The notes: a model not told the origin generated them from the letters alone. A DNA stretch of 23,527 nucleotides from Candidatus Thalassarchaeaceae archaeon (GCA_030747885.1 JASLJW010000078.1:1-23527), one strand, 5' to 3'. Counted from the stretch's first letter, positions 15,389 through 23,349 are shown. Translations and numbers: made by a program.

Positions 15389-16105
15389 ATGAAACAACGA
15401 GGTATTACAATCCTACTTCCGACTCTTGACGAAGCAAGAGGCCTGAGAAATGTTGTCGAACGAATTCCTTTCAAGGACATTGCTTCCGAAGGATGGGATA
15501 CTCGCATTGTTGTTGTAGATGGTGGTTCCACTGATGGAACAATTGAACTGGCTGCAGAACTGAATTGTGAGATTATCAGACAACATAGTGGTTCAGGAAA
15601 GGGTCGTGGATTGAGAGAAGCATTTTCAATTTTCATGAATTCTAATGATTTAGCTCTAGTAATGATGGATGCAGATGGCACATATAGGCCTGAAGAAATT
15701 ACTACTTTAATCAAAAAAATAGATGAAGATGATGTAGACATAGTAATTGGGTCTAGAATGAAAGGATGGATAGAATCAGGTGCAATGAGTAGAAGGAATT
15801 GGATTGGCAATCATATGCTTACATGGTTGGCCGTTTTTCTTCATGGGACATATGTCTCTGATCTATGTACTGGGTTTTGGGTTCTAAGCCGAAATGCAAT
15901 AGAAAAAATGGAATTGAATTCAATCGGATTTGAGATTGAGGCGGAAATGTATGCCGCTGCTGCTCACAATGGATTAGTTATTCGTGAGGTTCCAATTCAC
16001 TATGATCGAAGAATCGGAGATTCAAAACTTGGTTCAATTGCCGATGGAATTCGTATAGCAATGAAAGTCATTAGAAGGCGTTTTGTTAGGAAACCAATTT
16101 CATAA
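15389..16105 (+). CDS. Family 2 glycosyltransferase, dolichyl-phosphate-sugar synthase type
   Basis: A 238-residue soluble or membrane-associated GT-A enzyme likely to transfer a sugar from a nucleotide donor to polyprenyl phosphate on the cytosolic face. It shows the family start ITILLPTLDEARGL, the nucleotide-binding DGGSTDG (44-50), the metal-binding DADGTY (94-99), IGSRM (120-124), and SDLCTGFWVLSR (157-168) with the late acceptor-site segment PIHYDRRIGDSKLG (202-215). No C-terminal membrane helices are present, as in short Dpm1-like and AglJ/AglD-N-like enzymes. It follows the GT-C-like gene by 10 bases and is probably cotranscribed with it. Its stop overlaps the convergent epimerase gene by 6 bases. 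The particular sugar cannot be read from the sequence. Confidence 0.92.
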   Translation: MKQRGITILLPTLDEARGLRNVVERIPFKDIASEGWDTRIVVVDGGSTDGTIELAAELNCEIIRQHSGSGKGRGLREAFSIFMNSNDLALVMMDADGTYRPEEITTLIKKIDEDDVDIVIGSRMKGWIESGAMSRRNWIGNHMLTWLAVFLHGTYVSDLCTGFWVLSRNAIEKMELNSIGFEIEAEMYAAAAHNGLVIREVPIHYDRRIGDSKLGSIADGIRIAMKVIRRRFVRKPIS

Positions 16106-17065
16106 CAACAAATCACTCAATCTCTGATGAAAATCTTCAACTGGGGCCCAACCTATCGATTTTTTCAAAGAAGCATATGACCCTAAGCTATGCAGTATAT
16201 CTCCATCTCGAGTAGGTGCGAAAATTAATTCCGGCGTCATATTAGAGGCGGAGCCAAATGCATTAACCACATCTAATATCGTCATTGATTCTCCGGAACA
16301 TACATTGAATTTCTTTCCTGAAATTGAAGAGGAAACTCCATTTTTTTCTAGGTCATCAAGACATCCGATAAATGCTGAAACTACATCCTTAACATGTACA
16401 AAATCACGAGATTGCAAACCATCTCCATAAATCGTTAATGATTGGTTTTTCCTAATTTGATCCGAAAAAATTGTCAATACACCACTATATGGTGAATCTC
16501 TCGTCTGCCCTAATCCATAGACATTGAATAATCTCAATGAACAAACTGGAATTTGTGTGAAGGAAAGTAGTGATTCTTCAGCTCTTTGTTTATCTTGACC
16601 ATATATCCCAATCGGACAAACAGGTGACTGTTCAGTCAAGGGTAATTCTTCCGGGACTCCATACAATGCAGAAGTGGAGGCGTGGATAATTGCAGATACC
16701 CCTCGATTTGAAGCTTCAATAAAAAGGTCATGAGCAGCAATATGATTGATGCTTGAACTTAATTCCGGTTTATTTTCACACAAAGGTACAGATGCGATTG
16801 CAGCTAAATTGATTACTGATTTTACTTGATGGAGTGCTTCTTCTCGAATTGCAGAATCTGAAAGATCTCCCTCAATTACCCTTAACAATGGATGTGATGG
16901 TAAAGGGACTCCAGTTGAAAAATCATCCAAAACAGTAACTTTTCTTCCCTGAGATAGTAGTTCAGAGGTGAGGTGCTGGCCGATGAATCCGGCTCCACCA
17001 GTAACTAGAACGGTATCACAGTTCACGTTTTTCGTCAGTTTCAATTCAATATAATGTTTCACCAA
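16100..17065 (-). CDS. NAD-dependent nucleotide-sugar epimerase/dehydratase
   Basis: An extended short-chain dehydrogenase acting on nucleotide sugars, most like UDP-glucose/UDP-GlcNAc 4-epimerases. The 321-residue product has the NAD-binding TGGAGFIGQH (22-31), Asp47/48 after the second strand, the family's NLAAIASVP (86-94), the catalytic Ser/Thr in STSALYG (130-136), Tyr155 and Lys159 in YGQDK, RLFNVYG (178-184) and the sugar-binding RDFVHVKDV (220-228). The catalytic set is complete. The first start is TTG at 17065 with GTG next to it (17062); a GTG at 17026 would begin MNCDTVLVTGG, the more usual spacing, so the start is uncertain. It lies 47 bases downstream of the small 68-residue gene on the same strand. 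It probably supplies an activated sugar for the glycosyltransferases encoded next door. Confidence 0.93.
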   Translation of the reverse strand: MVKHYIELKLTKNVNCDTVLVTGGAGFIGQHLTSELLSQGRKVTVLDDFSTGVPLPSHPLLRVIEGDLSDSAIREEALHQVKSVINLAAIASVPLCENKPELSSSINHIAAHDLFIEASNRGVSAIIHASTSALYGVPEELPLTEQSPVCPIGIYGQDKQRAEESLLSFTQIPVCSLRLFNVYGLGQTRDSPYSGVLTIFSDQIRKNQSLTIYGDGLQSRDFVHVKDVVSAFIGCLDDLEKNGVSSSISGKKFNVCSGESMTILDVVNAFGSASNMTPELIFAPTRDGDILHSLGSYASLKKSIGWAPVEDFHQRLSDLLL

Positions 17066-17112
17066 TCATGCTTGACATGAGATTGATTAGAAGAATACTA
17101 CTTCTTTGTGTC

Positions 17113-17319
17113 TTAATCATTTTCAGGATTAATATCCAATGAATCTAATATTTTTTTATACTCTTCAAAGCGATATTCTCTAATCGGCCTTATTTCTGGA
17201 ATGGTTTCAAAATATAACAACAGACAAGGTTTGATGTGTTTGTATTCATCAACATATTCGTATCCAATTAGTTCATTATTCCTAATCCGCTGTTTGATTT
17301 TATTGTGATATGGATACAT
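17113..17319 (-). CDS. Conserved-looking small protein of unknown function
   Basis: A 68-residue ORF beginning MYPYHNKIKQRIRNNELIGY and containing IRPIREYRFEEYKKIL near its end. I do not assign a function. It reads like a real protein: balanced charge, aromatic-rich, an amphipathic C-terminal helix, no low-complexity bias, and codon use in keeping with neighbours. The pattern KxRIxNxELxGYE...YK.I.PCLLLYF....RPIR.xR seems familiar from short uncharacterised proteins in bacteria and phages, but I cannot name the family. It has its own ATG at 17319 facing a 127-base non-coding gap. It precedes the epimerase on the same strand by 47 bases. Confidence 0.6.
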   Translation of the reverse strand: MYPYHNKIKQRIRNNELIGYEYVDEYKHIKPCLLLYFETIPEIRPIREYRFEEYKKILDSLDINPEND

Positions 17320-17446
17320 TTGACCAAACCCGATTAATTTTGGAAAGATGTTTGGAAGGTCATTATCTTGTCCATTTTGGAAAAAAAACTACCAAGCGTT
17401 TTGAATACACGGTCGAGGTGGCGATGATGCAACAGAGGAGACAATT
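17320..17446. promoter_or_regulatory. Intergenic region between divergent genes, likely holding two promoters
   Basis: This 127-base stretch is the longest non-coding gap in the window and separates the minus-strand small gene from plus-strand asd. AT-rich patches (GATTAATTTTGG near 17331 and TTTTGAATAC near 17400) could serve as TATA/BRE sites, but neither is a clear match. GAGGAG at 17435-17440 lies 6 bases from the asd ATG and is a good ribosome-binding site. Confidence 0.4.
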
Positions 17447-18556
17447 ATGTCGGATTCAAAGATTGGTTGCATCATTCTCGGTTCTGGTGGATTGGTCTCT
17501 CAGAGATTCCAACAAAGGTTGTGCAATCATCCTTTTTTTGAGTTAACAGGAGTAATAGGTTCTCCAAATTCTGCTGGAAAAAAACTCTCCGAATTACCTT
17601 GGCATCTTGATGAAAAAAGGCCTGAACTTCCAGATTTTCATATCCTGAGTATGGAAGAAGGTTTGGAATTCACTGAAAATAACGACGTTCGAGTTATTTT
17701 CAGCGCTATACCTTCTTCAATAGCAGCTCAAGTAGAACCGCTTTTTATCAAAAAAGGAGGGACTGTTTATTCAAACGCTTCTTATCATCGAATGAGATCT
17801 GAAGTCCCATTAGTAATTCCTGAAGTAAACTCCAATCATCTTGTTTTATTGGATTCAGAAAAACCAGGTATCGTTTGTTCAACTAACTGTACCGTAATGC
17901 CAATTGCATTATCCATCAATCCAATAAATGCAGAAATGAAAATCAAACGAATTTCAATCAATACAGAACAATCTGTCTCCGGCGGAGGGCTTGAATTATT
18001 GAATTCTACACGTTCTGGAGAGCAACCTTCAGTTGAAATCCCTGGTGAGGCAAACAAAATCAAAGAAGAATTAATTCGGTTACTATCCACTATGATTAAT
18101 CGAATCGAACGCAAACCTTCTTTCGATGTTTTTGTTGATTGTAAACGAATAAAACGTGAATTTGGTCACGTTGTTCATATTGAAATAGAAACTGAATCTC
18201 CAGTCACTAAGAAATGGATAATGGATAAATGGAAAACATCTGTACAGGATAATTGTTCAGGATTACCATCTTCTCCTCAATCTCATATCATTATCAAAGA
18301 TTCTATTTCTCCCGAAAAAGACAGATGGGCGGGAACTACAGAAATTAATCCGAATCCCTCGGAAAATCTCCATGCTGGAATGGCAATAGTCGTCACTAAA
18401 CCTGAAATTGAGGGTTGCGTGATTAAATGGTCTGCATTTTCAGAAAATACGATTAGGGGTGCCGCAGGAGGATGTGTTCTACTTGCAGAGATGGATTCAG
18501 TTCGACGGGGATGGATTCAATCAACATCTTCGGGTGAGGGCTATAACCATCCTTGA
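17447..18556 (+). CDS. asd: Aspartate-semialdehyde dehydrogenase, archaeal type
   Basis: Asd reduces aspartyl-4-phosphate to aspartate semialdehyde with NADPH, the branch point to threonine, methionine, isoleucine and lysine. The 369-residue protein has the N-terminal nucleotide-binding loop ILGSGGLVSQRF (10-21), FSAIPSSIA (85-93), the active-site cysteine Cys148 in STNCTVMPIAL, His241 in the GHVV segment, and the late motif SENTIRGAAGGCVLLAE. Its length and motifs fit the archaeal/fungal branch and not the E. coli branch. Members of this branch include malonyl-CoA reductases in some Sulfolobales, so that activity cannot be excluded by sequence alone. The start is an ATG with GAGGAG 6 bases upstream. 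The 250-residue unknown gene follows after 12 bases. Confidence 0.92.
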   Translation: MSDSKIGCIILGSGGLVSQRFQQRLCNHPFFELTGVIGSPNSAGKKLSELPWHLDEKRPELPDFHILSMEEGLEFTENNDVRVIFSAIPSSIAAQVEPLFIKKGGTVYSNASYHRMRSEVPLVIPEVNSNHLVLLDSEKPGIVCSTNCTVMPIALSINPINAEMKIKRISINTEQSVSGGGLELLNSTRSGEQPSVEIPGEANKIKEELIRLLSTMINRIERKPSFDVFVDCKRIKREFGHVVHIEIETESPVTKKWIMDKWKTSVQDNCSGLPSSPQSHIIIKDSISPEKDRWAGTTEINPNPSENLHAGMAIVVTKPEIEGCVIKWSAFSENTIRGAAGGCVLLAEMDSVRRGWIQSTSSGEGYNHP

Positions 18557-18568
18557 TGTCCAATCAAT

Positions 18569-19321
18569 ATGGTTGCTCCCAGAATGACCAGAGGGTCGTT
18601 TCGAGGATTGTCGGGTTCAACTGAAAAAGATGGCCGAACAAGGGTAGTTCTCATTATGCCAAGGTCATACCGACCTGAATACGAGCAAGTAGTAGAGTCA
18701 GTACAAAATAACGAGCCAATTTTCTCAACATATCTTAGGCCCCGTACAGAACTTGAAGAGATTGAAAAGAATGGTTTCAATGCGCCTGAACATAGCATTC
18801 ACCTGATTGATATCGCAACCAAAGATTTGGGGATTTGGATGAAGCCTCTTGTTTCCATAGGTTGGGCGCGATTAGAAGTGATTACTTCTCCTACATCAAA
18901 TGCTGATTTTTCTGAAAGTTCATGGTCATGTTTCAGGCATCCAGAGGCATCTGATTCTCCAACTATTCTACTTCCCTTTGATCCCTTAGATTTCCAAGGG
19001 AAATGTTACACTTATCCATCTAATTTTGAAGATGATGTATCTATTGAAAACGAAACAGAAGTTGATATTGAATCTACCGAGGAAGAAACGATTCCAGATG
19101 CCCCCGAAGAAGAGGAAGAAATTTCTGTTGTAGAAGTCGTGGCTGAAGAAAACACTGAATCACCTCTAAAGGTAGAAGTAAGACAAACCATCGAAATGCT
19201 AAGAGCTGATGGATTGGATATGACTGGAATTATGGAACATCCAAAATTTCTAGATGTTTCAGAAAGGGCATCTGCAGCAGGAATTGATGTCTGGACAATG
19301 GTAGTTGGAATCTTTCAGTGA
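18569..19321 (+). CDS. Acidic protein of unknown function
   Basis: A 250-residue protein I do not recognise. The N-terminal part (about 20-150) looks like a compact alpha/beta domain (TRVVLIMPRSYRPEYEQVVE, WARLEVITSP, PTILLPFDPL). A strongly acidic linker follows (about 155-198, with runs of Glu), and then a short helical C-terminal domain (about 199-250, VEVRQTIEMLRADGLDM, ending VWTMVVGIFQ). No signal peptide or membrane helix is present. It is 12 bases downstream of asd, and its stop overlaps the GTG start of the next gene (GTGA at 19318), which suggests cotranscription and coupling. A second ATG at 18584 is possible. Confidence 0.75.
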   Translation: MVAPRMTRGSFRGLSGSTEKDGRTRVVLIMPRSYRPEYEQVVESVQNNEPIFSTYLRPRTELEEIEKNGFNAPEHSIHLIDIATKDLGIWMKPLVSIGWARLEVITSPTSNADFSESSWSCFRHPEASDSPTILLPFDPLDFQGKCYTYPSNFEDDVSIENETEVDIESTEEETIPDAPEEEEEISVVEVVAEENTESPLKVEVRQTIEMLRADGLDMTGIMEHPKFLDVSERASAAGIDVWTMVVGIFQ

Positions 19322-19584
19322 CGAACGTTCATACGCATGTGTTGTTTGTTGAAGGCATGGTGCATTGCACAGAGTGTGGAAGAGAACAAGCCGATGCGGC
19401 CAAGTTCTGTCGGTACTGTGGTGATCGAATGCCGGGACTTGAATTAACTGTTCAATTAAAGCGCGAAGCCGTAGCTATCCAACAATCCAAATCAGGAACA
19501 GATAGTATCCCACAACAACCAACAAATTCGCAAGTACCTACAAACAACAATTTTCGCACTGGAAACCGTCTTGGCAGCGTTTGA
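19318..19584 (+). CDS. Small zinc-ribbon protein
   Basis: An 88-residue protein with one zinc ribbon: CTEC (Cys17, Cys20) and CRYC (Cys31, Cys34), in the common layout CxxCGxxxxxxxxFCxxCG. The rest is a polar, Gln/Asn/Pro-rich disordered tail. The GTG start overlaps the previous stop; an ATG at 19357 (MVHCTECG) is an equally plausible start. Function is not assignable. Such proteins act as adaptors or transcription/translation accessory factors. Confidence 0.7.
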   Translation: MTNVHTHVLFVEGMVHCTECGREQADAAKFCRYCGDRMPGLELTVQLKREAVAIQQSKSGTDSIPQQPTNSQVPTNNNFRTGNRLGSV

Positions 19585-19613
19585 TTCATGCATCATAGCA
19601 CATACCAAGGGCT

Positions 19614-20237
19614 ATGCGACTGCGGCATCTAGCGATGACTCTGTCCAAATTGCCTGCTCATCCTTTTAGAGAACCTGCTCTGGAACAATACGGCACTGAT
19701 GGAGAAACCGCCGCCAGATGGCTATTTTCAATTAATTCCGAAGAACCTTTTGAGGAAACAGATGGAATAATTGACCTAGGTGCTGGAAATGGAATCCTTG
19801 GAATCGGGGCACTTCTGTTAGGTGCACCAAATGCAATATTTGTTGAAATCGATCCAGAAGTATGTTCTTCTCTTCAAATGGCTATCTCCTCATTGAATCT
19901 TGACGACAAATGTAGAATCTTGAATGGAGATGTAAGTTCAATTGTTGAAGGTCAATTAACTCGAGATTTGGTAATTATGAACCCCCCTTGGGGCAGACAA
20001 ACACCTAGAGCAGATAGGCCCTTTCTCGATGCCGCGATTAAATGTGCTAATGATTCAATTCATCTCCTTCATGGAAGAGGTGCTAGGCACATCGAACCGT
20101 GGGCTGAAGCCGCAGGTTGGAATGCGAAAAGATGGATGGAAGTAGATCTTCCAATGCCTGCAATTTATTCGCACCATACAAAGAAAATGGACTCGACAGA
20201 GGCTGCTATGTGGTGGATTAAGCGGCCGGCGCGTTGA
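19614..20237 (+). CDS. METTL5-like archaeal RNA (adenine-N6) methyltransferase
   Basis: A 207-residue class I SAM-dependent methyltransferase. The SAM loop DLGAGNGILGIG (54-65), acidic VEID (77-80), GDV (105-107) and the catalytic NPPWG (123-127) are present. The N-terminal LEQYGTD (23-29) and the post-catalytic RADRPFLDAA (132-141) are the features that single out the METTL5/archaeal homologue family from other NPPF/W methyltransferases. METTL5 makes a single m6A in the decoding-site region of eukaryotic 18S rRNA, and archaeal relatives are expected to act on 16S rRNA. It ends overlapping the TTG that would be the earliest start of the Csl4 gene. Confidence 0.87.
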   Translation: MRLRHLAMTLSKLPAHPFREPALEQYGTDGETAARWLFSINSEEPFEETDGIIDLGAGNGILGIGALLLGAPNAIFVEIDPEVCSSLQMAISSLNLDDKCRILNGDVSSIVEGQLTRDLVIMNPPWGRQTPRADRPFLDAAIKCANDSIHLLHGRGARHIEPWAEAAGWNAKRWMEVDLPMPAIYSHHTKKMDSTEAAMWWIKRPAR

Positions 20238-20263
20238 TAGGGAACCGTCCAGTCGCCGAAGGC

Positions 20264-21541
20264 ATGAACACCTCTGATGGTATGTTCGTCACCCCTGGAA
20301 CTACTCTTAATCTGGAAGATGATGTAGTAACTGGGTCAGGCATAGGACGTCATCAAGATCAGTGGGTTGCTCTACGTTCAGGGACTCTTAGCATCACCGA
20401 AGATGTAGCTGACGTAGTTACATCAGGCTCTACTCCTCTAATCCCTCAAGAGGGAGAAATAATCATCGGACGAGTATCACGTCTTCATTCTAAAACTGCA
20501 GAAATAGTAATTCTCCACATTGAAGGGCGACAAGACCCTAATCGAACTTTAGATGCACTACATAGAACTGCAGATATCTTCGTCTCAGAGATTGTAGATC
20601 GATTCATGCCATCACCTGGAGATGGAATGAGAAGCAGAGATATCGTCAGAGCACGAGTCATAAAATCTGAACCAATGGTCAAGGCTTCGTGTAAGGGGGA
20701 CCCTTCACTAGGGGTTCTACATTCTATCTGCCCAGCATGTGGAATTTTCCTAGAAGTTAGTGACAAAACTCCTGACCAAAATGTGGCATGCGTTCGTTGT
20801 GATTACACAGGTTATCGTGCTTTATCTAATGGATATGGGCATGGACATATGATTCCAGAAGGAGTCGATTTGACGCCACTGAATAGAGGTGGAGAGAGAT
20901 GGACTGCTGAAATGGATGGGAGATTAGGGCACGATGGAGCTCGTCCATATCTATCCCCAATGGCAGACTACAGACGAGGAGAAAATCACAAGATGCCAGA
21001 TAGTCAGATTAGAAGGCCCACTGGTAGAGATGGAAGGCCTAGAAGAGAAATGCATGCAACGACTTGCACACTTTGTGGAACTGCAACCAAGGTACCCTTT
21101 GAACCAACTCCGGGTAAACCAATCCGATGTCGTGATTGTATGGATAAGGTGAAGGGTGGAGATGCAACAAAAGAAGAACTTGCAAAGGAAAGAGAGGTCA
21201 TAAACAGTATGCGTAAAGATGCTGAAAAGGCAGCTGGGTTGAAGGTCTTTGTTGGAGGTTTGCCCCATAGCGCTACTGAAGAGGAAATTCGAGAGGTTGT
21301 AGAACCTCATGGCTCACTTCGAAAAATCGATATCGTCACAGATCGTGACGGTTCTCCGAAAGGATTTGGATTCATTGTATTCGATAACCCAGAACAAGGA
21401 CGAACTGCAATCAAGGCCATGAAGGATATCAAATTGGGTGGTAGACGCTTACGATTTGAAGAAGCAAACTCCGGAGGAGGGGGACGGCGCGGAGGACGCG
21501 GAGACAACAAGGGTCATGGAGATCGTAGGCGTAGAAACTGA
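20264..21541 (+). CDS. csl4: Exosome Csl4 protein fused to a CxxC-x17-CxxC finger, an RRM and an RGG-like tail
   Basis: Csl4 is a cap subunit of the archaeal RNA exosome that recruits and threads RNA. The N-terminal part has the family opening MFVTPGTTL (7-15), an S1-type domain (about 63-140) and a zinc ribbon (Cys156, 159, 176, 179), which is where a normal Csl4 ends. A basic linker, then a second zinc site (Cys268, Cys271, 17 residues, Cys289, Cys292; VPFEPTPGKPIRC) follow. A helical stretch leads to a canonical RRM (about 326-400) with RNP2 KVFVGG and RNP1 KGFGFIVF. The tail is GGGGRRGGRG then basic. Residues are numbered from the ATG at 20264. A TTG at 20234 overlapping the previous gene would add 10 residues. 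The reading frame is unbroken across the modules, so the fusion is not an assembly seam visible here. Total 425 residues, about twice a normal Csl4. Confidence 0.9.
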   Translation: MNTSDGMFVTPGTTLNLEDDVVTGSGIGRHQDQWVALRSGTLSITEDVADVVTSGSTPLIPQEGEIIIGRVSRLHSKTAEIVILHIEGRQDPNRTLDALHRTADIFVSEIVDRFMPSPGDGMRSRDIVRARVIKSEPMVKASCKGDPSLGVLHSICPACGIFLEVSDKTPDQNVACVRCDYTGYRALSNGYGHGHMIPEGVDLTPLNRGGERWTAEMDGRLGHDGARPYLSPMADYRRGENHKMPDSQIRRPTGRDGRPRREMHATTCTLCGTATKVPFEPTPGKPIRCRDCMDKVKGGDATKEELAKEREVINSMRKDAEKAAGLKVFVGGLPHSATEEEIREVVEPHGSLRKIDIVTDRDGSPKGFGFIVFDNPEQGRTAIKAMKDIKLGGRRLRFEEANSGGGGRRGGRGDNKGHGDRRRRN

Positions 21542-21594
21542 ATTTACACTTAGGATGAAAGGCTAAGCCCCCCCACAAAGGGTGAGGGAGACAA
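21542..21594 (+). promoter_or_regulatory. Short spacer with strong Shine-Dalgarno element before the radical SAM gene
   Basis: GGTGAGGGAG (21581-21590) lies 4 bases before the ATG at 21595. A run of seven C (21568-21574) sits 5 bases before the first GGG and could pair with the G-rich element, giving a small hairpin over the ribosome-binding site. A short inverted repeat CTTAG/CTAAG (21549-21553 and 21563-21567) is also present. No T-rich terminator is seen. Confidence 0.45.
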
Positions 21595-23349
21595 ATGACT
21601 TGGCTAGTCATTGATGGATATGAAGATGAACCAGCCGCTTTCGGAGTCCCTCCCTATATTGGATTCCATGTCCGCTATGTCTGTGGTTTACTTCGTTCAA
21701 GAAGGAAAGAATACGAATATGTTACTATCGATCAATGGAGACTAGGGGAAAGACCCGATTGTGTCAAAGAAGGTACAATTGAGGGGATTGCAATAATTGC
21801 GGGGGCAGTTGTACCAGGGAAATATCTCCGAGGAACCCCAATATCCCTCAAAGAGACTGATGCTCTAATTCGATCTTTTCCGCGAAATACTCCTATCGTG
21901 GCTGGAGGTTGGGCTATCAGGGGTTGGAGACAACAAGGATGGACCCCTCTTCGGAAGGACCTATTCCTCTCTCTGCAAGATACAGATGCAACATTGAATC
22001 ATTTTCTTGAAACAGGTGAATGGGCACATAAGCGTAGAACAGGTGAACAATGGTCGAAATGGGCGCAAGAAGGTGCTGCGAGTTTCGCAGTTACTGGCCA
22101 CCCAGATATAGGGACAGAAGAGAAGCCAGGACCCTTAACCTATGAAGTAGAAGTTTACCAAGGATGTGTTCGATACAAAAGAGGGTGTCGTTTTTGCATT
22201 GAACCCAAAAAAGGAGTTCCCCTTTGGAGGACCCCTGAAGATGTAGTTCGTGAAATCCAAATTGCTGCAGACAATGGAGTCACTCATGTACGACTTGGTG
22301 GGATGACTGATGTGTATACCTACATGGCTGAAGGTGTTGTAGATCTTGAGTATCCAATTCCGAACCCTGAACCAATTGCAAGACTTCTTCACGGAATTCG
22401 TGAAGACGAACGAATAGACACACTCCATGTCGACAATGGGAACCCGAGTATTATTGCAGAAAATCTAGAGCCTTCAGAAAAAATCACACAAACTCTAGTT
22501 GAAACACTCTCAGATGGAGCAGTTCTATCATTTGGGCTTGAATCCGCTGACCCTCAAGTACATGAAGAGAATTGGTTGAATTGTGATTCTAAACAATTGC
22601 ATACGGCAATAGAACTGATCAATAAATATGGTAGGGAAAGAGGTTCTCGAGGTCTCCCCAAACTACTACCTGGATTAAACTTCATAGCAGGGCTAAGAGG
22701 AGAAACCGACGCATCCTACAAACTGAATCAAAATCTATTGGAGTCTCTAAAAAATTCAGGCCTATGGATTCGAAGAATCAATATTCGACAAGTAGAAGGA
22801 GAGGGGTTCCAAAAAGTGAATGAAAAACCGTTTCAAAAATTCAAAGAGTGGGTTCGAAATCGAATTGATGGACCCCTTCTCCAAGAGATGTTCCCCATAG
22901 GTCACCGTCTAAATGAAGTATATTGGGAAACACACGATGGAAGAATTCGTCTGCCGAAACATGTAGAAAACGTCATGCATAAAGACCCAGAAATCCATGG
23001 GAAACCAGGACTAACTATGGGTCGACAAATAGGAGCATATCCAATTCTCATGGGAGTAAATTACCATATTCCACTTGAAACAAAAAGTGATGTAATCGTC
23101 ACTGGACATGGAGCTAGAAGTCTTACTGGAGTAGAAGTAGGATTAGACCCGAATACTATGACTGAAAGACAATTCAGATCGATTCCAGGAATTGGAGACA
23201 AGGCCGCATGGAAAATAGTATCTGCAAGAGCAAATAGGCTATCATCAAACACAAATTCACAGGCATTCGAAAGTGTTCAAGATGTATTCGATGCTGTAGA
23301 TTTACAAATACCAGAAATTGTGAATTCAATTATGGTGGTGAAAAAATGA
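21595..23349 (+). CDS. Radical SAM protein with C-terminal helix-hairpin-helix (COG1031-like)
   Basis: A 584-residue cytosolic enzyme of the uncharacterised archaeal radical SAM group I know as COG1031. The N-terminal 170 residues resemble a B12-binding-like Rossmann region without a clear cobalamin motif. The [4Fe-4S] cysteines are in CVRYKRGCRFC (Cys191, Cys198, Cys201), a C-x6-C-x2-C spacing instead of the canonical C-x3-C-x2-C. The barrel continues with VRLGGMTDVY (232-241), LHVDNGNPS (277-285), SFGLESAD (312-319) and GLNFIAGLRGET (360-371). The C-terminus has a helix-hairpin-helix, RSIPGIGDKAAWKIVSAR (528-545), which usually contacts nucleic acid non-specifically. Its stop overlaps the next ATG (ATGA, 23346-23349), so it is probably translated together with the SMUG1-like gene. 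The reaction is unknown. Confidence 0.88.
   Translation: MTWLVIDGYEDEPAAFGVPPYIGFHVRYVCGLLRSRRKEYEYVTIDQWRLGERPDCVKEGTIEGIAIIAGAVVPGKYLRGTPISLKETDALIRSFPRNTPIVAGGWAIRGWRQQGWTPLRKDLFLSLQDTDATLNHFLETGEWAHKRRTGEQWSKWAQEGAASFAVTGHPDIGTEEKPGPLTYEVEVYQGCVRYKRGCRFCIEPKKGVPLWRTPEDVVREIQIAADNGVTHVRLGGMTDVYTYMAEGVVDLEYPIPNPEPIARLLHGIREDERIDTLHVDNGNPSIIAENLEPSEKITQTLVETLSDGAVLSFGLESADPQVHEENWLNCDSKQLHTAIELINKYGRERGSRGLPKLLPGLNFIAGLRGETDASYKLNQNLLESLKNSGLWIRRINIRQVEGEGFQKVNEKPFQKFKEWVRNRIDGPLLQEMFPIGHRLNEVYWETHDGRIRLPKHVENVMHKDPEIHGKPGLTMGRQIGAYPILMGVNYHIPLETKSDVIVTGHGARSLTGVEVGLDPNTMTERQFRSIPGIGDKAAWKIVSARANRLSSNTNSQAFESVQDVFDAVDLQIPEIVNSIMVVKK

Noticed and set aside
17089..17105. AGAAG/CTTCT inverted repeat as a terminator
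   Set aside because: Only 5 base pairs, AT-rich, and no convincing U-tract right after it on the coding strand.
16100..18556. Possible horizontally acquired AT-richer segment
   Set aside because: By eye the stretch seems slightly AT-richer, but the difference is small and I found no mobile element, tRNA or repeat at the edges.
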